Origin: Sphingomonas abietis
Lineage (GTDB): Bacteria > Pseudomonadota > Alphaproteobacteria > Sphingomonadales > Sphingomonadaceae
DNA length: 64,000 nucleotides
Direction: 5' to 3'
Assembly: GCF_027625475.1 (NCBI RefSeq)
Contig: NZ_CP115174.1
Coordinates: forward strand, 2,329,001-2,393,000
Within the stretch, counting starts at the first letter, position 1. Each line of letters begins with the position of its first letter. Positions 37,062 to 44,995 of the stretch are shown piece after piece. The notes below the pieces were generated by a model. The model saw only the letters and a program-made list of their open reading frames with translations, did not search any database and was not told the DNA's origin. Both the position numbers and the translations under genes were made by a program.

Positions 37062-40000
37062 GCGCTTCCTCCAGGTGACCTGCGTTCGTCGGACGGCCCT
37101 TGCGGTGGGCCAGGCTGAACACGACAGGCACGAACATCAATGTAGCAAAGGTGGCAACGATCAGGCCGCCGATCACGGCCCGGCCCAGCGGCGCATTCTG
37201 CTCGCCGCCTTCGCCCAGCCCCATGGCCATCGGCAACATGCCGATGATCATGGCGAGGGCGGTCATCAGAACGGGGCGGAAACGGGTGACGCCGGCCTCG
37301 AACGCGGCCTTGGTGGCGTCGCCCAGCTCCTCCAGCTTCTCGCGCGCGAAGCTGATGACAAGGATCGAGTTGGCGGTGGCGACGCCCATGCACATCAGCG
37401 CGCCGATCAGGGCCGGCACGGACAGCGGCGTACCCGTCACGAACAGCATCCAGACGATGCCGGCGAGTGCGCCGGGCAGCGCGGTGACGATCACGAACGG
37501 ATCGAGCCAGCTCTGGAAATTCACCACGATCAGCAGGTAGATCAGGATGATCGCGCCGATCAACCCGAAGAACAGCCCGGAGAATGCGACGTTCATCGTG
37601 GCATACTGGCCGCGCAGCGTCACCGTGACCCCCTTCGGTGCCTGCGCCTTGAGATCCTTCAGCACGGCGTTGATGTCGCCGGCGACCGCGCCGAGGTCGC
37701 GTCCGGCAGGGGTCGCGTAGATGTCGACCACCGGCAGGATGTTATAGTGGCTGACCACCGCACCGCTGACGCCGCGCTTGATGTTGGCGACGCCGCCCAG
37801 CACCTGGGTCGAGGTGGCGTTGGCCCCCGTCACCGGGACGTTGGTGAGCTCGTTGAGCGTGCGGATGCGATATTCCGGGGCCTGTGCGACCACCGAATAT
37901 TGCACGCCGTTCTCGGGGTTCACGAAGTAGACCGGCGCGGTCTGCGAGGTGCCGGCGAGCGCGTTCGAGACCGACGTGGTGACGTCCTTCTCGGTCAGGC
38001 CATACTGGCCGATGCGGGAGCGGTCGGCGAGCACGTTCAGCGTCGGATAGCTGGCCGACTGCTGGATGCGTCCGTCGGCGGCACCCGGTATCGCCTTCAG
38101 GCGGCGCAGGATCTTTTCCGCATAGGCCATGTTGTCGGTGGCCTTCTTGCCGCTGATCTGGATGTCGATCGGCGCCGGCGCGCCGAAGTTCAGGATCTGG
38201 CTGGTGATGTCCGCCGGCAGGAAGGCGAAGTCGGTGCCCGGGAAGGCGTGCGGCAGCTGCTCGCGCATCGCGCGGATATAGTCCGCCGTCGGCTTGTGAT
38301 CCTCGGACAGGGTGATCAGGATGTCACCGTCCTGCGGGCCGATCGTGCCGGAATTGTTGTAGGTCGTGTTGATGCCCGACACCGGCAGGCCGATATTGTC
38401 GACCATCGTCACCAGCTCGTGGCCCGGGATGATCTGGTGGATGCGCCGCTCGATCCGATCGAACTCCGCGGCGGTATCCTCGATGCGCGAGCCGACCGGC
38501 GCGCGCACGTGCATCGTGATCTGACCGGAGTCGACGGTCGGGAAGAAGTTGCGGCCAAGGAACGGAACGAGCAGGAAGCTCAGCACCACGACCACCAGAA
38601 AGCCGATCGTGAAGATCTTGCTCGCGCCCAGCGCCTTGCCCAGCAGTCCGCTATACCCCCGCCTGACCCGCTCGAACCGCGCCTCGAAGCCGCGCTGGAA
38701 GGTCACCAGCGGATTGCGCGACGCCGGGCGGGTGCCCTCACGATGCTCGTCGGTGTGCGGCTTGAGCAGGAACATCGCCAGCGTCGGCACCAGGGTGCGC
38801 GACAGGATGAACGAGCCGATCATCGCGAACACCACAGCGAGCGCCAGCGGCACGAACAGGAAGCCCGCAACGCCCGGCAGGAAGAACATCGGCACGAACA
38901 CGATGCAGATGCACAGCAACGACACGAACGCCGGCGTCACGATCTGCGCAGCGCCGTCCAGGATCGCCTGGACGACGCCCTTGCCCTGCTCGAGATGGTA
39001 ATTGATGTTCTCGATCGTCACCGTCGCGTCGTCGACCAGGATGCCGACCGCGAGGCTGAGCCCGCCCAGCGTCATGATGTTGAGCGTGTTGCCGGTGACG
39101 CCGAGGAAGATGATCGCGAACAGGATCGCGAGCGGGATCGAGATCGCGATGATCACGGTCGAACGCCACGAGCCGAGAAACAGCAGAATCATCACCGAGG
39201 TCAGCGCGGCGGCGATCACGCCTTCCTTGATCACGCCCGAAATGGCGGCGCGCACGAACAGCGACTGATCGCCGATCGCCATGACCTTCAGCTGCGGCGG
39301 CAGCGTCGAGGTGATGCTGGGGATCTTGGCCTTGACGCCCTCGACGATCGCGAGCGTCGACGCCTGGCCGTTCTTGAGCACGGTGAGCAGCACGGATCGC
39401 GTGCCGTCGACGTGGACGACGTTCTGCTGCGGCGCGAAGCCGTCGCGGACATGGGCCACGTCACGCATGTAGATGGTCGCGCCGTTGACGGTCTTGACCG
39501 GCAGGTCGTTGAACGCGTCGATCGAGTCCGGTGAGTTGTTGAGCGCGATATTATATTGGAACGTGCCGATCTTGGCGAAGCCGACCGGGTTGATCTGCTG
39601 CTGCGCGGCGATCGCATTGCCGACGTCCTGCGCCGACAGTCCCTTGGACTGGAGCGCCTGGGGATCGAGATCGATCTGCACCTGGCGCTGCTTGCCGCCC
39701 GACGGATAGGGCATCGCCGCGCCGGGAATGGTGACCAGCGACGGCCGGATCTGATTCTGGCCGATATCGAACAGCGTCTTCTCGGACAGCCCGCGACCAG
39801 ACACGGCGAGCTGGAGGATCGGCACGGTCGAGGCATTGTAGTTCAGGATGAGCGGCGGGGTGATGCCTGGCGGCATCTGCTTCAGCACCGTCTGCGAGAT
39901 CGACGTCACCTGCGCGGTGGCGGTGCGGATGTCGGCGGTCGGCTGGAAGTAGATCTTCACGACGCCGATGCCCTGCATCGACGTGCTCTCGATATGCTCG

Positions 40001-40236
40001 ATGTCGTTGACCGTGGTGGTCAGGATGCGCTCGAACGGGGTGATGATGCGGCCGGACATGTCGTCGGGCGAGAGGCCGGCATATTGCCAGGCCGTCGCGA
40101 TCACCGGAACGCCGATGTTGGGGAAGATGTCGACGGGGGTCCGCGCCGCCTGCAACACGCCGACGATGGCAATGAGAATCGACATGACAATGAAGGTCAG
40201 CGGTCGGGCCAACGCAATCCGGACGATCCCGTTCAT
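37054..40236 (-). CDS. RND multidrug efflux permease (AcrB/HAE1-like)
   Basis: A 1060-aa inner-membrane pump with twelve membrane segments and two large periplasmic loops. Landmarks are MNGIVRIALARPLTFIVMSIL at the N-terminus, GILVDDATVTIENI in the TM4 region (the two adjacent acidic residues of the proton relay), and LMCMGVATANSILVISFAREKL near TM10-11. It drives export with the proton gradient. It is first in the operon, which is the reverse of the usual adaptor-first order. It is divergent from a LysR regulator at 40423, and the 186-bp gap between them contains a possible LysR box. Confidence 0.95.
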   Translation of the reverse strand: MNGIVRIALARPLTFIVMSILIAIVGVLQAARTPVDIFPNIGVPVIATAWQYAGLSPDDMSGRIITPFERILTTTVNDIEHIESTSMQGIGVVKIYFQPTADIRTATAQVTSISQTVLKQMPPGITPPLILNYNASTVPILQLAVSGRGLSEKTLFDIGQNQIRPSLVTIPGAAMPYPSGGKQRQVQIDLDPQALQSKGLSAQDVGNAIAAQQQINPVGFAKIGTFQYNIALNNSPDSIDAFNDLPVKTVNGATIYMRDVAHVRDGFAPQQNVVHVDGTRSVLLTVLKNGQASTLAIVEGVKAKIPSITSTLPPQLKVMAIGDQSLFVRAAISGVIKEGVIAAALTSVMILLFLGSWRSTVIIAISIPLAILFAIIFLGVTGNTLNIMTLGGLSLAVGILVDDATVTIENINYHLEQGKGVVQAILDGAAQIVTPAFVSLLCICIVFVPMFFLPGVAGFLFVPLALAVVFAMIGSFILSRTLVPTLAMFLLKPHTDEHREGTRPASRNPLVTFQRGFEARFERVRRGYSGLLGKALGASKIFTIGFLVVVVLSFLLVPFLGRNFFPTVDSGQITMHVRAPVGSRIEDTAAEFDRIERRIHQIIPGHELVTMVDNIGLPVSGINTTYNNSGTIGPQDGDILITLSEDHKPTADYIRAMREQLPHAFPGTDFAFLPADITSQILNFGAPAPIDIQISGKKATDNMAYAEKILRRLKAIPGAADGRIQQSASYPTLNVLADRSRIGQYGLTEKDVTTSVSNALAGTSQTAPVYFVNPENGVQYSVVAQAPEYRIRTLNELTNVPVTGANATSTQVLGGVANIKRGVSGAVVSHYNILPVVDIYATPAGRDLGAVAGDINAVLKDLKAQAPKGVTVTLRGQYATMNVAFSGLFFGLIGAIILIYLLIVVNFQSWLDPFVIVTALPGALAGIVWMLFVTGTPLSVPALIGALMCMGVATANSILVISFAREKLEELGDATKAAFEAGVTRFRPVLMTALAMIIGMLPMAMGLGEGGEQNAPLGRAVIGGLIVATFATLMFVPVVFSLAHRKGRPTNAGHLEEAHA

Positions 40237-40387
40237 CGTGCTCTATTACTCCGGGAGGCGCTTGCTGGGACGCAGGAAGGAAAAGTGCCGGACCTCACGC
40301 TCTCACCGCACGAGGGGGGGGTATGCGGGAACGCGAAGTCCGGACGCGACTGGCATTGCCCGCGCTGTCATGGCCAGTCCAGTATGG

Positions 40388-40404
40388 ATTTGCAACTGAT
40401 CAAT
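40388..40404. promoter_or_regulatory. Candidate LysR-type (T-N11-A) box
   Basis: ATTTG (40388-40392) and CAAT (40401-40404) form an imperfect inverted repeat that satisfies T-N11-A twice. It lies 19-35 bp before the LysR gene in the divergent gap with the RND operon, the expected position for an autoregulatory site. Only position and symmetry support the call. Confidence 0.35.
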
Positions 40405-40422
40405 ATGTAAAAGCTATCAATC

Positions 40423-41310
40423 ATGGAACTGCGCCATCTCCGATATTTCGTGAAAGTCGCCACCGAGCTGCACTTCGGCCGCGCCGCCGAGCAGCTCGGT
40501 ATTTCGCAACCGCCGCTCAGCCAGCAGATCCGCCTGCTCGAACAGGAACTGGGCGTGCAGCTTTTCGAGCGATCGAGCCGCAAGGTCCGGCTGACCGTCG
40601 CGGGGCGATTGTTCCTGGACGAGGCGCAAGCGACACTGGCGCAGGCCGATCACGCGATCCGGATCACCCGCCGTGCGGCAGGCGGCGAGATCGGGGAGCT
40701 CACCATCGGGCTGGCCGCCTCGGCGCTGTTCGTGCCGCTGGTGTCCCATGCGATCAGCGCATTCCGTTCGAGCCATCCCGACGTCCACCTCGTCTTCACC
40801 GAATTGTCGATGCCCGCCCAGCGCGAACGGGTCGCGGCCGGCAGTCTCGACATTGGCTTCGTTCGCAGCGGCAACATACCGTTTCTTCCGAGCACTGTCA
40901 TGGCCGAGCATCTGGTGACTGACAGAATGTTCGTGGCGATGAACAAAAAGCACCGGTTGGCGGCGGAAGACGGGCCGATCGCCGTCTCCGCACTCGCTGG
41001 CGAACCGCTGATCCATTACCCTTATGAGCGCGAAGGCTTCATGGACGACCTCCATCGGCTGTTCAGCAATGCCGGCATCCGCCCGGCGCTGGCGCTGGAG
41101 AGTACCGAAATGTCGACCTTGCTCGGGCTGGTCGCCGCCGGGCTGGGAATCTCCGTTCTGCCCGGTTCGCTGCTCAGGCTGGAGGTGGACACGCTCTGCT
41201 ATCGCGAGATCGGCGACGACGACGCCCTCAGTTCGATGTGGCTGCTTCGCCGCGGCGCCCTCACCAACCCGGCCGCATGCGCCTTCATGGACCTGCTGGG
41301 ATTGACCTAA
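40423..41310 (+). CDS. LysR-family transcriptional regulator
   Basis: A 295-aa regulator. The winged HTH (1-60) contains MELRHLRYFVKVATELHFGRAAEQLGISQPPLSQQIR, which is typical of the CatM/BenM/AlsR subgroup. The C-terminal part is a periplasmic-binding-like effector domain (about 90-290). It is divergent from the RND efflux operon and probably activates it in response to a small molecule, possibly an aromatic acid by analogy with its subgroup. The gene is followed by a REP-like hairpin. Confidence 0.92.
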   Translation: MELRHLRYFVKVATELHFGRAAEQLGISQPPLSQQIRLLEQELGVQLFERSSRKVRLTVAGRLFLDEAQATLAQADHAIRITRRAAGGEIGELTIGLAASALFVPLVSHAISAFRSSHPDVHLVFTELSMPAQRERVAAGSLDIGFVRSGNIPFLPSTVMAEHLVTDRMFVAMNKKHRLAAEDGPIAVSALAGEPLIHYPYEREGFMDDLHRLFSNAGIRPALALESTEMSTLLGLVAAGLGISVLPGSLLRLEVDTLCYREIGDDDALSSMWLLRRGALTNPAACAFMDLLGLT

Positions 41311-41363
41311 AGCGGATCGACGTTCGGATTGGTGGGATATCGGGTGATCGTGTCGTTTCAGAC

Positions 41364-41452
41364 CGTCATGCCGGACCCGTTTCAGCATCCCGCTTCCGCC
41401 GGGCGCTCGGCGCCAAGCTTTGCCGGGATCCTGAAACGAGTTCAGCATGACG
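41364..41452. repeat. REP-like imperfect palindrome
   Basis: CGTCATGCCGGACCCGTTTC begins the left arm (41364-41390); the right arm (41426-41452) ends in GAGTTCAGCATGACG. The 27-bp arms match at about 22 positions and bracket a GC-rich centre with its own short palindromes. The element fills most of the gap between convergent LysR and S-formylglutathione hydrolase genes. The wording CATGCTGAACTCGTTTCAG is, to my knowledge, common in sphingomonad intergenic repeats. Confidence 0.7.
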
Positions 41453-41501
41453 ATCGCTTCGGGCGCGGATCCGGGCCTGATCCGCCGCATGTCGATCGGC
41501 C

Positions 41502-42371
41502 CTAGACGCGGCGCAGCCGGGCGGCGTGCCAATGCAGCTGATCGGCCATGAAAGTGGAGATGGCATAATAGCTGTGGTCGTAGCCAGGCCGCATCCGCAG
41601 GGTGAGATCGATCCCGGCATCGGCGCAGGCCCGCGCCAGCAATTCGGGGCGAAGCTGGTCGGTGAGGAAGGCATCCCCCTCGCCCTGATCGACCAGCAAT
41701 TCTGCCACCCGCGCGCCATCCTCGATCAGCGCGACCGCATCGTGGCGGCGCCAGGCCGAACGATCGACGCCGAGATAGCCGGTCAGCGCCTTCTCGCCCC
41801 ACGGCACCTGGCTTGGCGCGACGATCGGCGCGAACGCCGAGATCGCCCGGTAGCGATCGGGCAAGCGCAGACCGATGGTCAGCGCCCCATGGCCGCCCAT
41901 CGAATGCCCCATGATCGACTGACGCGCGAGGTCCACCGGGAAATACGCGGCGACCAGCGCCGGCAGCTCCTCGGTGACATAGCTCCACATCCGGTAGTTC
42001 GCAGCGAAGGGGGTTTCGGTCGCATCGACGTAGAAGCCCGCGCCGAGCCCGAAATCATAGCCGCCGGCCAGATCGTCGGGCACGCCCTCGCCGCGCGGCG
42101 AGGTGTCGGGCGCGACGAAGATCAGCCCGAGCTCGGCGCACGCTGCCCGGAACTCGCCCTTTTCGGTGACATTGGCATGAGTGCAGGTCAGACCCGACAG
42201 ATACCACACCACCGGAAGACTGGCGCCGTCCTCATGCGGCGGAACATAGACCGAGAAGGTCATGTCGGTGCCGGTTGCCGAGGAAGCATGGCGATAGACG
42301 CCCTGGGTGCCGCCGAACGCCTTGTTGGTGGAGAGCGTCTCCAGCGCGGTTGCGTCGCGATTATCGTCCAT
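41502..42371 (-). CDS. fghA: S-formylglutathione hydrolase
   Basis: A 289-aa cytoplasmic esterase-D-family alpha/beta-hydrolase that releases formate and glutathione in formaldehyde detoxification. The nucleophile is S157 in IMGHSMGGHGALT. WYLSGLTCTHANVTEKG and the GAGFYVDATE block are diagnostic, and the histidine is in RPGYDHSYYAIS. Length and motifs fit a full, active member. A partner formaldehyde dehydrogenase (adhC type) is not in the window. Nothing on the same strand is close upstream, and the short gene at 42413 is not obviously related. Confidence 0.95.
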   Translation of the reverse strand: MDDNRDATALETLSTNKAFGGTQGVYRHASSATGTDMTFSVYVPPHEDGASLPVVWYLSGLTCTHANVTEKGEFRAACAELGLIFVAPDTSPRGEGVPDDLAGGYDFGLGAGFYVDATETPFAANYRMWSYVTEELPALVAAYFPVDLARQSIMGHSMGGHGALTIGLRLPDRYRAISAFAPIVAPSQVPWGEKALTGYLGVDRSAWRRHDAVALIEDGARVAELLVDQGEGDAFLTDQLRPELLARACADAGIDLTLRMRPGYDHSYYAISTFMADQLHWHAARLRRV

Positions 42372-42412
42372 GGGTGGGCCTTTTTGAGATCAGGTGACGC
42401 CGGCCGGGCGGA

Positions 42413-42628
42413 TCAGCGGCTCAGATCGCCGATGAGATTGTCGAGCTGCCTGCGGGCGCCTTTGGCGTAGCCGGTGAACGTCGCCCGCTGCTCGCACGCA
42501 TCGCGGGCGCTGCGATCGAGCGGATGATTCCAGCCGCACTGTTGGGGCGCAGACAGCGAGCGGTAATAGACATGGAAACCCGCTGCGCCGAGCAGCAGCC
42601 CCAATGCGAAGACGATCAGCACGCGCAT
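42413..42628 (-). CDS. Small membrane-anchored protein, hypothetical
   Basis: A 71-aa protein beginning at ATG 42628, with GAGAGG 7 bp upstream. One N-terminal membrane helix (VLIVFALGLLLGAAGFHVYY, residues about 3-22) is followed by a polar tail with two cysteines (QQCGWNHPL, DACEQRA). It begins 10 bp after the PHA-system gene stop, so it is probably in the same transcript. I do not recognise a family and give no function. Confidence 0.65.
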   Translation of the reverse strand: MRVLIVFALGLLLGAAGFHVYYRSLSAPQQCGWNHPLDRSARDACEQRATFTGYAKGARRQLDNLIGDLSR

Positions 42629-42638
42629 CGCGGGCCTC

Positions 42639-42980
42639 TCAGGCCTTCGATCCGGGGGACACGCTATCGGAAGGCGCGGCCAGCATCTTTTCGGCACTGG
42701 TCTTCACGAAGCCGGAGATCGCCCCGGCCATCATGGACAGCATCAGCGGCACCGTGACACTCGCTTTTACCGACGTCTCCTCGATTTGCAGATCGGCGGA
42801 AACCTTCTGGCCCATCGCGGTGATGGCCAGCTTCACCCGATCCTCGTCGAGCCACGTCGCATCGACCTGGCCGCCGCCGGGAATATGGCGCTCCAGCTTC
42901 GGGATGCCGGCCTGGATACGGCGCCTGGCCTCGTCCTTGCCGAGCTGGTGGGGAATGTCGAACTGCAAGGGGGAAGCCAT
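42639..42980 (-). CDS. Polyhydroxyalkanoic-acid system family protein
   Basis: A 113-aa protein matching the PHA granule-region family: FDIPHQLGKDEARRRIQ at the N-terminus, then a compact domain with DRVKLAITAMGQKVSADLQIEE. The last part is hydrophobic (VTVPLMLSMMAGAISGF) and amphipathic. Relatives lie near PHA genes and are thought to associate with granules; the role is poorly known. No PHA synthase is in this window. The small 42413 gene follows at 10 bp. Confidence 0.8.
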   Translation of the reverse strand: MASPLQFDIPHQLGKDEARRRIQAGIPKLERHIPGGGQVDATWLDEDRVKLAITAMGQKVSADLQIEETSVKASVTVPLMLSMMAGAISGFVKTSAEKMLAAPSDSVSPGSKA

Positions 42981-43062
42981 CGTCTAACCTGCCTAACCGC
43001 GGAGCGTCATCTCTAGGAGAGCACTGGCGGCTTGAGAAGCGATGATGTAGCCCGCGTCCCGC

Positions 43063-43293
43063 ATGACCGGACCCGAACTTCGCGACACCCTGATCCGTGA
43101 GATCGTCAAGACTTATGGCGGCAGCGGCGCACGCTGGCGGCAGGCGGTAGGACAGATCAAGGTCTATTCCCGCGCCACCCACGCCCATTGTAACTGGGAC
43201 GTGCGGGCCACCGGATCGCCGCGCCAGATCGAGATCGTCGAAAGTGCAGTCGACGCGATGCGGACCACCCTGCCCTTCGTCGAAGAATCCTGA
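43063..43293 (+). CDS. Conserved-looking hypothetical protein, 76 aa
   Basis: A 76-aa protein (MTGPELRDTLIREIVKTYGG) with balanced amino-acid composition, not the arginine-rich pattern of shadows, which is why I keep it. It has no signal or membrane segment. The last five codons plus stop are repeated exactly after the stop (15-bp tandem duplication at 43279-43308). It lies between two leftward operons and has no recognised domain. Confidence 0.6.
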   Translation: MTGPELRDTLIREIVKTYGGSGARWRQAVGQIKVYSRATHAHCNWDVRATGSPRQIEIVESAVDAMRTTLPFVEES

Positions 43294-43308
43294 GTCGAAG
43301 AATCCTGA
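43279..43308. repeat. 15-bp tandem duplication spanning a stop codon
   Basis: GTCGAAGAATCCTGA occurs at 43279-43293 and again immediately at 43294-43308. The first copy encodes the last four residues (VEES) plus the TGA stop of the 76-aa gene, and the second is an in-frame untranslated copy. It is a recent slippage product, with no clear consequence because the first stop is kept. Confidence 0.9.
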
Positions 43309-43380
43309 AGAGCCCGTGGCGGCGGGGAGAAGTGTCGCCGGCAAGCGGCACCCCCTCCCCGTCACGTTAGATCACCGCCA

Positions 43381-44994
43381 TCAGGGGGTGCTCGTGCAGG
43401 CCGGCGCGGCGTCACGCGCGGGCGTCGGCACATGTGCCGACGGCGCCAGCACCTGCCATTCGGGAACGCCGAACCCGGCATAATGGCCACCGGCCTGAGA
43501 CGCCTGGAAGACCGCGCGCAGGCAGCGCGTGGTGATCGTCTTGAAGCGGGTCTCCTGCGGCGCATCGACCGCCGTGCCATAGCCCGAGGCGCCGGGAACG
43601 GGCTTCCACGCGCCATCCCAATATTGCAGCTGCCAGCTGGCCGGCGGTGCGACGCCCTCGCCCGATCCGGCCGGATGATCGCCCCAGAACCAGATGCGCG
43701 ATCCGTTGATCGTCACCGGCTGCGGCCAGCGATATTCGATCCATTGCGACGCCGGATTGTGCGGAGACCAGCTGCCCCACATGTCGGGCGGCAAGGGGGC
43801 TTGGGGCACGATCCCGTCGTTCAGCGACTTGATCCAATATTGCGACGGCACCGGCATGTTGGAGGCGGCCGGCGTCGCCGCCATCGCGATGTTGCGGGTC
43901 GGCGCCGGCGCCGGCTGCGGCGCGCGCGTCGGAACCACCGGCAGGATCGCCGGCGGGCTCACGCTATCGTCGAAGTTCAGTTTGTCGAGCGCGACACTGC
44001 GCCGAAAATGGCCACCATTCTTCGCATCGGCCGTGTGATAAGCGAGATACCATTGGCCCTTGAATTCGACCGCACCCGAATGGGAGGTGGTGGACGACAC
44101 CGGGCCGAGGAACACGCCGCGATAGGTCCACGGCCCCAGCGGCGACGAGGCCGTCCCATAGGCCAGGCAGGCATGATAGACGGCCGGTGTGCAATTCGAT
44201 TGGGGGCCGGCATTGTTCGCCGCATAGAGCATGTAATAGGTGCCCTTGCGCTTCATCAGCCACGGCGCCTCGAAATATCCCTTGAGGCTATGGACCGGCA
44301 CCTCTGGCCCCTTGGGGGTGATCATGTCGCGATCCAGCTCCATGCCACGCAGCTGGCCGAAGGTGCCCCAATAGATATAGGGGCGCCCGTCATCGTCGAT
44401 CATGACGGTCGGATCGATATTCTGGATGTCGTTGGCGACGGGCACGCGCTCGGAGATGATCGGCCCCGAGGGGTGCGCATCGACCCACGGCCCTTCGGGC
44501 CTGTCCGCCACCGCGACGCCGATCGCGAAGCGATCCTGCGCGTCGCTGTCACGCTCCAGCACCGGCGCGTACATGTACAGGCGGCCATCCGGCCCCTTGA
44601 CGATCTGACCGGCATAAGCGCGCCCGGCCTCCGCCCATTTGAACACCGTTTCAGGGCGCGCGATCGCCGGGTAATGGGTCCAGTCGCCCGAGGCCGGATC
44701 GGTGGTGGCGAGCAGCTGCCATTCGTTCATGATGAAGTCGTTGACGCCCACCGGTGCCTCGTCGCGCCCGGCGATGATCCACAGCGTGTCGCCCAGCACC
44801 ACCGGCGCCGGATCGGTGGAATAATAGCGGCCGTCCGACAGGATCGGATTGCCGGCGCTGTGGAAATGCACGGGCGCCGAGGGCATGACGGTCGGCGCAG
44901 CCGCCACGGCAGCATCACCCGTTCCTGCCCAGCCAGCAGCGGGCAGCGCCGGCGCAGCCAGCGCCGCCGCCGCCAGGAACCACTTTTTCGTCAT
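43381..44994 (-). CDS. Glycoside hydrolase family 43 protein, exported
   Basis: A 537-aa secreted glycosidase. The start is MTKKWFL at 44994 (GAGGAA upstream overlaps the DUF885 stop region), with a signal peptide to about residue 23. The five-bladed beta-propeller holds the GH43 catalytic triad: D61 in YYSTDPAPVV (base), D194 in QNIDPTVMIDDDG (pKa modulator) and E242 in GYFEAPWLMKRKG (acid). A C-terminal region (about 385-520) looks like a carbohydrate-binding beta-sandwich (YWIKSLNDG, WIEYRWPQPVTINGSRIWFWGD). GH43 members remove alpha-L-arabinofuranose or xylose. It is last in an operon with GH127, so arabinose-containing glycan is likely. One base separates it from the DUF885 gene. Confidence 0.9.
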   Translation of the reverse strand: MTKKWFLAAAALAAPALPAAGWAGTGDAAVAAAPTVMPSAPVHFHSAGNPILSDGRYYSTDPAPVVLGDTLWIIAGRDEAPVGVNDFIMNEWQLLATTDPASGDWTHYPAIARPETVFKWAEAGRAYAGQIVKGPDGRLYMYAPVLERDSDAQDRFAIGVAVADRPEGPWVDAHPSGPIISERVPVANDIQNIDPTVMIDDDGRPYIYWGTFGQLRGMELDRDMITPKGPEVPVHSLKGYFEAPWLMKRKGTYYMLYAANNAGPQSNCTPAVYHACLAYGTASSPLGPWTYRGVFLGPVSSTTSHSGAVEFKGQWYLAYHTADAKNGGHFRRSVALDKLNFDDSVSPPAILPVVPTRAPQPAPAPTRNIAMAATPAASNMPVPSQYWIKSLNDGIVPQAPLPPDMWGSWSPHNPASQWIEYRWPQPVTINGSRIWFWGDHPAGSGEGVAPPASWQLQYWDGAWKPVPGASGYGTAVDAPQETRFKTITTRCLRAVFQASQAGGHYAGFGVPEWQVLAPSAHVPTPARDAAPACTSTP

Positions 44995-44995
44995 G

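Noticed and set aside
36814-39534. A 906-codon plus-strand frame opposite the RND genes
   Set aside because: It is rich in Arg, His, Asp and Gln with no domain, and lies wholly inside a well-supported operon on the other strand.
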